Under the pieces are notes generated by a model. The model worked only from the letters and a program-made list of their open reading frames with translations. It did no database searches and was not told the DNA's origin. A stretch of DNA of 49,143 nt from positions 1 to 49,143 of the forward strand of contig NZ_BOMI01000009.1 of NCBI RefSeq assembly GCF_016862115.1, given 5' to 3'. The first letter of the stretch is position 1, and each line of letters begins with the position of its first letter. The position numbers and the translations under genes were made by a program. Of this stretch, positions 33,181 to 40,621 are shown piece after piece. This DNA is from Paractinoplanes deccanensis (GTDB taxonomy: Bacteria > Actinomycetota > Actinomycetes > Mycobacteriales > Micromonosporaceae).

Positions 33181-33352
33181 TTCATCGGCAATTCCAGGCC
33201 GGTCGCGCGGGTTGGTGGCCATCGGCGGAACAGCTGGGCAGGGTTGGCGACAGGAGTAGCGGCGTCATACAGGGGCCAGCGCAGGGCAGCTCAGCGCGGC
33301 CATCTCGACATAGCCAGCTCGGCCTCGCCGACTCAGCGTGGTCGGCTCGGCG
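33181..33352 (+). repeat. Dispersed 172-bp element, copy A
   Basis: Aligns base for base, without gaps, to the reverse complement of 48972-49143, with six mismatches (33182, 33204, 33230, 33268, 33299, 33331). It begins around TTCATCGGCAATTCCAGG and ends in CTCAGCGTGGTCGGCTCGG. Copy B runs off the window, so the true 5' boundary is unknown. It is followed by its own GC-rich tandem tail. Confidence 0.93.
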
Positions 33353-33359
33353 TGGTCGG

Positions 33360-33468
33360 CTCGGCGGCCAACTCAGCGCGGTCGGACGAGGCGCGGTCGG
33401 CTCGGCGGCCAACTCAGCGCGGTCGGACGGGGCGCGGTCGGCTCGGCGGTCAGCTTGGCGCGGTCGGG
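33360..33468 (+). repeat. 41-bp tandem repeat, 2.7 copies
   Basis: Units 33360-33400 and 33401-33441 differ by one base; 33442-33468 is a partial, more diverged third. The unit itself is made of shorter pieces like CTCGGCGGCC and CGCGGTCGG. It forms the tail of dispersed element copy A. Confidence 0.88.
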
Positions 33469-33515
33469 CTCAGCGCGGGGGTAAGGGATCGCGGGACGAT
33501 AACGGGAGCGTGAGA

Positions 33516-33545
33516 AAGCCGGAGGAGCCAAGGCTCCTCCGGCTT
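33516..33545 (-). terminator. Intrinsic terminator after the protease gene
   Basis: A perfect 14-bp inverted repeat (33516-33529 with 33532-33545) with a minimal AA loop starts 43 bp past the protease stop. Confidence 0.85.
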
Positions 33546-33588
33546 CAATCGGCGCTGGCCACCCGGCAGGGTGGGTGGCGGCGCGCGC

Positions 33589-35106
33589 TTACGGGGTGCT
33601 GAAGCCCAGCGTGTAGGAGCCGCTGCCGGAGGTGGCCGCCACGACGTAGCGGTACGTGCCGGAGCGGCCGTTGAAGGTCAGGGTCTTGTCGCCCTCGCCG
33701 GTGGCGCTGGCGACCGTGCGGAAGCCCCGGTTGGTGAGGCGCTGGAGGAACAGGTCGAAGTCGGCGCCCTCGGCCGCGCTGAGGCAGGCGGTCTGCCGGC
33801 CGGCGTTCGAGCGGAAGGCGCCGCCGTTGGGCTGGGCCTGGGCGGTGCGGGCCTGGAGGGTGCCGGTGCGCTGGGCGGCCTGGTCGGCGCAGGCGGTCGC
33901 GGACTCGGCCGGCGGGGCGGCGGACGGCTCGCCGGCGCCACCGCCGGAGGTGACCAGGGTGAGGTCGTCGGCGGCCAGGATCTCGTTGACGGGCTGGAAG
34001 AAGGTCTCGCCGCCGACCGTGCAATCGCCGGAGCCGCCCGACGTGACGCCCTGGGCCTGGTCGCCGGAGAGCCACGGGCCGCCGGAGTCGCCGCCCTCGG
34101 CGCAGACGTTCGTGCGGGTCAGGCCGGTGACCGCGCCCTCGGGGTAGACCACCGTCTGGTTCTTGGCGAGGATCGTGCCGCAGCGGGTGCCGGTGGTGGA
34201 GCCGGAACGGCAGACCGCCGCGCCGACGGGGGCCTCGGTGCTGCCGGCGACCGGGAGTTCGTTGCCCTCGAAGTCGTTGACCACCGCGCGGGGCGTCCAG
34301 TCGCCGTTGACCTCGACGAAGCCCATGTCGGCGCTGCCGGGGAAGGTGGACGCCCGTACCGTGCCCTGGGCCTGCTGGTTGAAGCCGGTCGTCGTGTCGC
34401 CGACGGCGCCGCAGTGGCCGGCCGTGACGAAGCCGCCCTCGACCGAGAAGCCGATCGAGCAGCGGGCGGTCCCGCCGTTCACGGCGATGAAGTACGGGTC
34501 GGCGCCGCGCACGTCGAACAGGGGTTTCGGGGTCGCCGCGCTGGTGATCACCCGGTACGTGTCGCCCGCGACGCCGGCCGCGCGGGCCAGCTTCTTCGCG
34601 GCGGTGACCTCGCCGGGCTTGGCGACCACGACCAGCTTGTTGGTGGCGACGTCGACGTACCAGCCGGTGAGGCCGTCCGTGTCGCCGTCGGCGGCGTCCA
34701 GCTTCTCCTTGGCCGCCACGAGGGTCTGCTCGCTGCGCTTGACAAGCACCGGCTCGGCACCGGCCTTGCGGACCGCGGCCTCGGCGTCCGGGTCGGTCAC
34801 CGCCACCTTGAGGGTGGCGCCGTCCGTGGCCAGCCACGCGCCGCCGAAGTCGGCGCCGGTCTGCGCGGACAGCCGCGCGGTCACCCCGCTCGCCCACTTC
34901 GACCGCTGGAGGCGGGCCGCCGCCTCGTCACCGTCGAGGCCCAGGTCGCGCTTCATCGCCGCGAGGATCCGCGGGGAAACGTCGCCGGAGCCGGCCGCCT
35001 TCTCGCCGGACGGCGTGGTCTCGGCCATGGACGGCAGCGTGAAAGCCACTGCCGCTCCGGCTGCCACCACGACCGCCGCCGCCACGGCGATCCGTCTGCG
35101 CTGCAT
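33589..35106 (-). CDS. Secreted alpha-lytic/streptogrisin-type serine protease
   Basis: A 505-residue exported protease of family S1E. A signal peptide (1-28) precedes an alpha-lytic-type prodomain (about 40-195), which acts as folding chaperone. The catalytic domain (about 200-385) has His231 (FVTAGHC), Asp260 (SADMGF) and Ser341 (GGDSGGPW), with likely disulphides Cys216-Cys232, Cys299-Cys309 and Cys335-Cys362. After a Pro/Ala linker, a PPC-like pre-peptidase domain (about 405-505) ends the protein, probably for substrate or surface binding. ATG 35106 has GGGGAG upstream at 9 nt and starts a typical signal peptide (MQRRRIAVAAAVVV). Specificity is not readable by eye. Confidence 0.92.
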   Translation of the reverse strand: MQRRRIAVAAAVVVAAGAAVAFTLPSMAETTPSGEKAAGSGDVSPRILAAMKRDLGLDGDEAAARLQRSKWASGVTARLSAQTGADFGGAWLATDGATLKVAVTDPDAEAAVRKAGAEPVLVKRSEQTLVAAKEKLDAADGDTDGLTGWYVDVATNKLVVVAKPGEVTAAKKLARAAGVAGDTYRVITSAATPKPLFDVRGADPYFIAVNGGTARCSIGFSVEGGFVTAGHCGAVGDTTTGFNQQAQGTVRASTFPGSADMGFVEVNGDWTPRAVVNDFEGNELPVAGSTEAPVGAAVCRSGSTTGTRCGTILAKNQTVVYPEGAVTGLTRTNVCAEGGDSGGPWLSGDQAQGVTSGGSGDCTVGGETFFQPVNEILAADDLTLVTSGGGAGEPSAAPPAESATACADQAAQRTGTLQARTAQAQPNGGAFRSNAGRQTACLSAAEGADFDLFLQRLTNRGFRTVASATGEGDKTLTFNGRSGTYRYVVAATSGSGSYTLGFSTP

Positions 35107-35195
35107 CTTGGAGAACTCCCCTCGCCACGGGTGCCGTGGGGGCGGCACCGGTGACCAGAGGTACGGGGCAAAGCAGCGAAAGGTTTAAAAACGCC

Positions 35196-36884
35196 TCAGA
35201 CTTCGACGACGGTTGGCACGATCATGGGTCGGCGGCGGTACGCGTCGTTGACCCATCGGCCCACCGTACGGCGCACGACCTGCTGCAGTTGGTGGGTGTC
35301 GGTGATGCCGTCCTCGGCCGAGCGGTGCAGGGCCGCGGTCAGCAGTGGGATGACCGGGTTGAACGCGTCCGGGTCCTCGGAGAAGCCCTTGGCGGAGACG
35401 CTCGGCTCGCCGACCACCTTGCCGGTCACCGAGTCGATCACCACGGTGGCCGAGATGAAGCCGCCGTCGCCGAGGATCCGGCGCTCGGTGAGCAGCGACT
35501 CGCTGACGTCGCCGACCGCGAGGCCGTCCACGTACACATATCTGTTCTTGACCCGGCCGACGTGCCGGGCGTGGCCCTCGACCAGGTCGACGACGTCGCC
35601 GTCCTCGCAGAGCACGACCCGGTCGGGCGCGACGCCCGACTCGATGCCGAGCTGGGCGTGGGCGCGCAGGTGGCGCCACTCGCCGTGCACCGGCATGAGG
35701 TTGCTGGGGCGCACCACGTTGAGCAGGTACATCAGCTCGCCGGCCGGGGCGTGGCCGGAGACGTGCACCTTGGCCGTCTCTTTGTGCACGACGGTGGCGC
35801 CGGCCCGGGACAGCATGTTGATCACCCGGTAGACCGAGGTCTCGTTGCCGGGCACGAGCGAGCTGGCGAGCACCACGGTGTCGCCGGGCTCGATCGTGAT
35901 GTGCCGGTGGTCGCCGGTGGACATGCGGCCGAGCGCGCTCATCGGCTCGCCCTGCGAGCCGGTCGACATGAAGACGATCTCGTCGGCGGGCAGGTGGGTC
36001 GCCTCGTCGAGGCTGACCAGCAGGCCGTCGGGGATGTTGAGCAGGCCGAGGTCGCGGGCGATGCCCATGTTGCGCACCATGGAGCGGCCGATCAGGGCGA
36101 CCTTGCGGTCGTATTCCCAGGCGGCGTCCATGACCTGCTGGACCCGGTGCACGTGGGAGGCGAAGCTCGCCACGATGATGCGGCCCTTGGCCTTGCCGAA
36201 GATGGCGCTGAGCACCGGGCCGATGTCGCGCTCGGGGGCGACGAAGCCGGGCACCTCGGCGTTTGTCGAGTCGGACAGCAGCAGGTCGACGCCCTCGGCG
36301 CCGAGCCGCGCGAAGCCGGCCAGGTCGGTGATGCGGCCGTCGAGCGGCACCTGGTCCATCTTGAAGTCGCCGGTGTGCAGCACGAGGCCCGCGGGCGTGC
36401 GCACGGCGACGGCCAGCGCGTCGGGGATCGAGTGGTTGACCGCGAAGAACTCGCAGTCGAACGGCCCGAGGCGCTCGCTCTGGCCTTCCCGCACCGTCAA
36501 CGTGTACGGGTCCAGGCGGCGCTCGGCCAGCTTGGCCTCGACCAGCGCCAGCGTGAACTCGGAGCCGACCAGCGGGATGTCCGCCTTGTGGGCGAGCAGG
36601 TAGGGCACGGCGCCGATGTGGTCCTCGTGGCCGTGGGTGAGCACGATCGCCTGGATGTCGTCGAGCCGGTCGAGGATGGGCGTGAAGTCGGGCAGGATCA
36701 GGTCGACGCCCGGCTGTTCCACGTCGGGGAAGAGCACACCGCAGTCGATGACCAGCAGCTTGCCGTCGAACTCCAGGACCGTCATGTTGCGGCCGATGGC
36801 GCCGAGCCCGCCGAGCGGGATGACGCGCAGGGCGCCCTCCGGGAGCGGCGGCGGCGCGTCCAGATCCACGTGCGCTTGACTCAT
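35196..36884 (-). CDS. rnj: Ribonuclease J
   Basis: A 562-residue metallo-beta-lactamase-fold ribonuclease with 5'-3' exo- and endonuclease activity in RNA decay and rRNA processing. The zinc motif is THGHEDH (His84, His86, Asp88, His89). The beta-CASP domain includes the SDSTNAEVPG and FASHVHRVQQV segments, and the C-terminal dimer domain follows. It starts 25 bp after dapA, as in mycobacteria (Rv2752c-Rv2753c), so the two are probably one operon. No clear Shine-Dalgarno is seen before ATG 36884. Confidence 0.94.
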   Translation of the reverse strand: MSQAHVDLDAPPPLPEGALRVIPLGGLGAIGRNMTVLEFDGKLLVIDCGVLFPDVEQPGVDLILPDFTPILDRLDDIQAIVLTHGHEDHIGAVPYLLAHKADIPLVGSEFTLALVEAKLAERRLDPYTLTVREGQSERLGPFDCEFFAVNHSIPDALAVAVRTPAGLVLHTGDFKMDQVPLDGRITDLAGFARLGAEGVDLLLSDSTNAEVPGFVAPERDIGPVLSAIFGKAKGRIIVASFASHVHRVQQVMDAAWEYDRKVALIGRSMVRNMGIARDLGLLNIPDGLLVSLDEATHLPADEIVFMSTGSQGEPMSALGRMSTGDHRHITIEPGDTVVLASSLVPGNETSVYRVINMLSRAGATVVHKETAKVHVSGHAPAGELMYLLNVVRPSNLMPVHGEWRHLRAHAQLGIESGVAPDRVVLCEDGDVVDLVEGHARHVGRVKNRYVYVDGLAVGDVSESLLTERRILGDGGFISATVVIDSVTGKVVGEPSVSAKGFSEDPDAFNPVIPLLTAALHRSAEDGITDTHQLQQVVRRTVGRWVNDAYRRRPMIVPTVVEV

Positions 36885-36909
36885 TCGCGTATATCTATCT
36901 TTCTGCTCT

Positions 36910-37803
36910 TCAGAGGGTGATGCCGGCGGCCGCGGCGTCGCGGCGCAGCTGGTCGAGCTCCGCGCCGGTCGCCTCGACCAGCGGCGAGCGGACCGGGCCC
37001 GCCGGGCGGCCCTGCGCGTTGAGACCCGCCTTGACCAGCATGGTCCCCGGCACCCGGAAGATGCCGGTGAACAGCGGCATCGCCCGGCGGTGCAAGGCGA
37101 GCGCGGCGGCGTTGTCGCCACGCTCGAACGCCTCGATCATCTCCTTGGCCAGGACGCCGGTGAAGTGGGTGGAGGTGCCGACCAGGCCGACACCGCCGAT
37201 CGACAGCAGCGGCAGCGTCGCCGCGTCGTCGCCGGAGTAGTAGGCCAGGCCGGTGCGGCTGAGCACCCAGGACGAAGCGGTCAGATCGCCCTTGGCATCC
37301 TTGACCGCCACGATCCGCTCGTGCTCGGCGATGCGGCACATCGTCTCGGTGGCGATCGCCGTGCCGGCGCGGTGCGGGATGTCGTAGACCATCACGGGCA
37401 GGCCGACCGCGTCGGCGACCGTCAGGAAGTGGCGCTCGACGCCGGCCTGCGGGGGCTTGTTGTAGTAGGGCGTGACGACCAGCAGGCCGTGGGCGCCGGC
37501 CTTTTCGGCGGCGTGCGCCAGCTCGATGGTGTGCGCCGTGTTGTTGGTGCCCACGCCGGCGACCACGCGGGCCCGGTCGCCGACCGCGTCCACGACGGCG
37601 CGGAGCAGGGTCTCCTTTTCGGCGTCGGTGGTCGTCGGGGACTCACCCGTGGTGCCGCTGACGACGAGCGCGTCGTTGCGCTGCTCGTCGACGAGGTAGG
37701 TGGCCAGTTTTGCCGCGCCCTCGACGTCGAGGGAGCCGTCCGGGGCGAACGGGGTGACCATCGCGGTCAACAGCCGTCCGAAGGGTCGCGGGTCGTGCGT
37801 CAT
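36910..37803 (-). CDS. dapA: 4-hydroxy-tetrahydrodipicolinate synthase
   Basis: A 297-residue TIM-barrel lyase that condenses pyruvate with aspartate semialdehyde in lysine and diaminopimelate synthesis. The Schiff-base lysine is Lys168 (VAVKDAKGD). Tyr140 (VMVYDIPHR), the GTTGES loop (50-55) and TPYYNKPP (111-118) complete the active site. ATG 37803 lies 7 nt behind TAGGTT, pointing to a leaderless message. Upstream of rnj on the same strand. Diaminopimelate supply fits an actinomycete peptidoglycan. Confidence 0.94.
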   Translation of the reverse strand: MTHDPRPFGRLLTAMVTPFAPDGSLDVEGAAKLATYLVDEQRNDALVVSGTTGESPTTTDAEKETLLRAVVDAVGDRARVVAGVGTNNTAHTIELAHAAEKAGAHGLLVVTPYYNKPPQAGVERHFLTVADAVGLPVMVYDIPHRAGTAIATETMCRIAEHERIVAVKDAKGDLTASSWVLSRTGLAYYSGDDAATLPLLSIGGVGLVGTSTHFTGVLAKEMIEAFERGDNAAALALHRRAMPLFTGIFRVPGTMLVKAGLNAQGRPAGPVRSPLVEATGAELDQLRRDAAAAGITL

Positions 37804-37810
37804 ACCCCAC

Positions 37811-37816
37811 AACCTA
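37811..37816 (-). promoter_or_regulatory. -10 box for dapA
   Basis: Minus-strand TAGGTT, 7 nt, then ATG 37803. Confidence 0.5.
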
Positions 37817-37829
37817 TCGGACGGCCCGC

Positions 37830-38363
37830 TCAGACGTAGAGCGCGGTGAACGGGGCCCAGGGCAGGTTGCGCAGCACGCTCCAGACGCCCCAGACCGCGA
37901 CAAAAGCGATCAGGACCGCCGGGCTCAGGGTGAGCTGCGGCAGCTTCCAGTTGAACAGCCTTTTGCCGGCCCAGGCCACGTACATGTAAAGGAGGAACGG
38001 CACCGCGAACGTGAAGATCGCGTGGTGGCGGGCGGCGGCCGGGAGGTCGCCGTGCAGCAGGTACCACGCCGCGCGGGTGCCGCCGCAGCCCGGGCAGACG
38101 AAGCCGGTCGTGTATTTGAGCAGGCAGGTGGGCGGCTCACCGGCGCCGGCCTCGGCGGGATGGGTGGCCAAGGTATAGCCGACCGCGCCGCCCATGCAGG
38201 CCAGAAGGGCAACGGGGGCGGCCCAGACGGGGGACCTCGTCCAGACCCGCTGCACGAAACGCGTGACGCGGTCCTGCTTGGGCTGCGCGTAGTAGGCGAG
38301 CCACTCCGGCGGCACCGGCGGGCCCTGCACCGGCTGATTGTCCAGCGCGCTCATGGCCGTCAC
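37830..38363 (-). CDS. DUF2752 membrane protein
   Basis: A 177-residue membrane protein with a Pro-rich cytoplasmic N-terminus, then helices at about 47-67, 115-135 and 142-165. The DUF2752 signature CPGCGGTRAAWYLLHGD lies at about 90-106. The family is widespread and has no established function; the Cys pair could bind metal. GTG 38363 overlaps the ycaQ-like stop by 4 bp (GTGA) and is preferred for that reason; ATG 38354 is an equally possible start. It is coupled to the gene before it, though no functional link is evident. Confidence 0.8.
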   Translation of the reverse strand: MTAMSALDNQPVQGPPVPPEWLAYYAQPKQDRVTRFVQRVWTRSPVWAAPVALLACMGGAVGYTLATHPAEAGAGEPPTCLLKYTTGFVCPGCGGTRAAWYLLHGDLPAAARHHAIFTFAVPFLLYMYVAWAGKRLFNWKLPQLTLSPAVLIAFVAVWGVWSVLRNLPWAPFTALYV

Positions 38364-39589
38364 GCTACACCCGCGGCGCTCTTGAGCGCCGCGGTCAGCG
38401 GGCCGGCGAGATCACCCCGCTCCGGGGTGGCGATGCGCTCCAGGCCGAGCCAGCCGGCGAGGCGGTGCAGCTCGGCGGCGAGGGCGGCCGCCGTCTCCTC
38501 CTGGTCGGCCTCGGGCTCGAGCCAGGCGGCCGGGATGAGCAGCTCGCCGGCCTTGCGGTCGGCCTTGAGGTCGACCCGGGCCGCGAGCTGGTCGCCGAGC
38601 AGGAACGGCAGCACGTAGTAGCCGTAGAGGCGCTGGGCGGCGGGCACGTAGATCTCGATGCGGTAGTTCATGCCGAAGAGCCGCTCGGTGCGGCCGCGCT
38701 CCCAGATCAGCGGGTCGAACGGGCTGATCAGCGTGGCGGCGTTGACCCGGCGCGGCAGCCGGGCCTCGTGATGCAGGTAGGCGGACGGCTTCCAGCCCTT
38801 GACCCGCACGGGCAGCAGCACCTTGTCCTCGACCAGCTCGGCGACGGCCCGCTTGAAGCCGTCGACCGGCAGGCGGAAGTAGTCGCGCAGCTCGGGCTCG
38901 GCCGCGACGCCGAGGGCGCGGGCGGAGAGCCCGACCAGGGCACGGAACGCGTCCTGCGGGTGCGGGGTGGGCGCGTTGAGCACGGCGGCGGGCAGCACGC
39001 GCTCGGGCAGGTCGTAGCGCCGGGCGAACGACGTGGTGCGCTCGGCGGCGGTCACCTGACCGGAGTAGAACAGCCACTCCAGCGCCTGCTTGACCGACGA
39101 CCAGTTCCATCCCCAGTGGTCGGAGCGGCGGGGCTCGTCGTGCTCGATCTCGGCGGCGGTGATCGGGCCGCGGTCGCGCACGACGGCGAGCACCCGCTCG
39201 ATCAGCTCGGGCTGCTCCCGCGCGATGCGGACCATGCCGCCCCAGGCGTAGTCGGCGGCCCGCTCCATGCGCCAGCGGAACAGCGGCTGGAGGTCGGTGG
39301 TGATCAGTGACGCCTCGTGGCCCCAGAACTCGAAGAGCTCGCGGGGCTTGCGGTAGGCGGCCCGCTCGAGCAGCTCGACCGGATAGGGACCGAGGCGGCT
39401 GTAGAGCGGCATGAAGTGGGCCCGCTGGAGCACGTTGACCGAGTCCATCTGGATGAGGTGGACCCGGCGCAGCACGCGCCGCAGGTGACGCAGGTCGGTC
39501 GCGCCGCCCGGCTTGGGGTCGGCGAAGCCCTGCGCGGCCAGCGTGACGCGGCGGGCCTGCGCGACGGAGAGGATCTCGGGGAGTGCCAT
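38360..39589 (-). CDS. YcaQ-like winged-helix DNA glycosylase
   Basis: A 409-residue protein of the HTH_42 family. Characterised members (E. coli YcaQ, Streptomyces AlkZ) excise bulky alkylated bases and unhook interstrand crosslinks. The catalytic motif shows as Gln47-Met48-Asp49 in LIQMDSVNV, i.e. the Q-hydrophobic-D form of the YcaQ branch, not the Q-hydrophobic-Q form of AlkZ. Further family features: WGHEASLI, WGWNWSSVKQALEWL and LISPFDPLIWERGRTERLFG. ATG 39589 begins the conserved MALPEILSVAQARR. It is divergent from the GNAT gene, 59 bp apart. TACCGT sits 9 nt before the start. Confidence 0.88.
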   Translation of the reverse strand: MALPEILSVAQARRVTLAAQGFADPKPGGATDLRHLRRVLRRVHLIQMDSVNVLQRAHFMPLYSRLGPYPVELLERAAYRKPRELFEFWGHEASLITTDLQPLFRWRMERAADYAWGGMVRIAREQPELIERVLAVVRDRGPITAAEIEHDEPRRSDHWGWNWSSVKQALEWLFYSGQVTAAERTTSFARRYDLPERVLPAAVLNAPTPHPQDAFRALVGLSARALGVAAEPELRDYFRLPVDGFKRAVAELVEDKVLLPVRVKGWKPSAYLHHEARLPRRVNAATLISPFDPLIWERGRTERLFGMNYRIEIYVPAAQRLYGYYVLPFLLGDQLAARVDLKADRKAGELLIPAAWLEPEADQEETAAALAAELHRLAGWLGLERIATPERGDLAGPLTAALKSAAGVA

Positions 39590-39614
39590 CGCCTTCGGAC
39601 GGTAGACGAAGGGT

Positions 39615-39641
39615 GTGACAAAAATCCGCCCTCGGTAGGCT
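39615..39641 (+). promoter_or_regulatory. Promoter for the GNAT-DCC pair
   Basis: GTGACA (39615-39620) and TAGGCT (39636-39641) are separated by 15 nt; the -10 is 7 nt before ATG 39649. Confidence 0.5.
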
Positions 39642-39648
39642 GCCCCGC

Positions 39649-40212
39649 ATGGCAATCGGCTTCGTCCGTCCCGCTCGCCCCGAGGACGCGCCCGAGATCG
39701 CGCGGATCCAGCTGAGCACATGGCGCTCCGCGTACCGGCGGATGTTCCCGGCGCACGTGCTGGCCAACCTGGACGTCGGCTATCTGGCGCGCGGCTGGAC
39801 CGAGGCGATCACGGCGGCGCCCTCGCAGCGGCACCGGGTGCTCATCGCGGTGGAGCAGAGCGACACGGCGACCCAGGTGGTGGGCTTCGCCGCGTTCGGC
39901 CCCGCCGACGAGCAGGCGCTCGCGCCCGAGGAGCCGCCGTTGCCGGCCGAGGTCGCCGCGGTGACCGACCTGCTGGTGGAGCCGCGCTGGGGGCGGCGCG
40001 GGCACGGGAGCCGCCTGCTCAGCGCGGCTGTCGCGCACTGGCGCGACGACGGCTTCGCGCGCGCGGTCGCCTGGGCGTACGAACAGGACCAGGCCATGCA
40101 GAAGTTCCTGGCGTCGGCCGGCTGGGAGCCGGACGGGGCCGGGCGGGCGCTCGACGTGGACGACATGCTCGTGCCCCAGGTGCGGATGCACGTCGCGGTC
40201 GCGGAAGAATAG
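39649..40212 (+). CDS. GNAT-family N-acetyltransferase
   Basis: A 187-residue acetyl-CoA-dependent acyltransferase. The start FVRPARPEDAPEIARIQLSTW is typical of GNAT motif C. The acetyl-CoA loop is in VEPRWGRRGHGSRLLSAAVAH (about 114-134, matching the R/Q-x-x-G-x-G/A pattern), and FLASAGWEPDG near 155 is motif B. Substrate unknown. The next gene starts 4 bp after its stop, so the two are one operon. Confidence 0.85.
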   Translation: MAIGFVRPARPEDAPEIARIQLSTWRSAYRRMFPAHVLANLDVGYLARGWTEAITAAPSQRHRVLIAVEQSDTATQVVGFAAFGPADEQALAPEEPPLPAEVAAVTDLLVEPRWGRRGHGSRLLSAAVAHWRDDGFARAVAWAYEQDQAMQKFLASAGWEPDGAGRALDVDDMLVPQVRMHVAVAEE

Positions 40213-40216
40213 GCGC

Positions 40217-40621
40217 GTGACCACGCCGACCTTCGTCTACGACGGCGACTGCTCCTTCTGTACGACGTGCGCCGACTTCATCGAGCGCCGCATCCCCACC
40301 CACGCCCGGGTGATCCCCTGGCAGTTCGCCGACCTGGACGCGCTGGGGCTGACCACCGAGGAGTGCGAGGAGGCGGTCCAGTGGGTCGGCGCCGACGGGG
40401 CGCGGGCCGCCGGTCCCGACGCGATCGCCCTGATGCTGCGCGACGCGGGCCGCGCCTGGCAGTTCGCGGGCGGCGCGCTCCAGCTGGGCCCGGTGCGGCT
40501 GGCCGCCTGGCCGGCGTACCGCTGGGTCGCCGAGCATCGCCACCTGCTGCCCGGCGGCACCGCGGCGTGCTCGCTCCCCCAGGCCCAGCGCGACCTGCTC
40601 TACGGCAAGGACGCCGGATAG
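40217..40621 (+). CDS. DCC-family thiol-disulfide protein (DUF393)
   Basis: A 134-residue thioredoxin-related protein. The DCC signature DGDCSFC (10-15) gives the family its name, with a third Cys at 18. Members are predicted thiol-disulphide oxidoreductases; few have been studied. The C-terminal half has the AWPAYRWVAEHRHLLPGG segment common in the family. The GTG start is 4 bp past the GNAT stop. Its last 22 bp overlap the 3' end of the convergent debranching-enzyme gene. Confidence 0.85.
   Translation: MTTPTFVYDGDCSFCTTCADFIERRIPTHARVIPWQFADLDALGLTTEECEEAVQWVGADGARAAGPDAIALMLRDAGRAWQFAGGALQLGPVRLAAWPAYRWVAEHRHLLPGGTAACSLPQAQRDLLYGKDAG

Larger units (their letters stand above)
32745..33588. 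other. 844-bp gene-free region with hairpin and repeats
   Basis: No frame here looks like a gene: long open frames are low-complexity and arise from the repeats. Contents in order: 32745-32952, no clear feature apart from a self-complementary GGGGGCCCCC near 32778; a 22-bp perfect hairpin at 32953-33022; 33023-33180, nothing recognised; the dispersed element at 33181-33352; a 41-bp tandem array at 33360-33468; and the protease terminator at 33516-33545. Confidence 0.65.

Noticed and set aside
32850..33602. 250-codon frame over the gene-free region
   Set aside because: It reads through the hairpin and tandem repeats giving Ser/Ala/Arg/Gly low-complexity; differences between repeat copies A and B change amino acids in the shared frame, so it is not protein-coding.
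35130..35149. 6-bp hairpin GGTGCC/GGCACC before the protease gene as terminator of rnj
   Set aside because: Short stem, no following T-run, and it sits about 45 bp past the rnj stop inside the protease leader; could equally be chance in GC-rich DNA.
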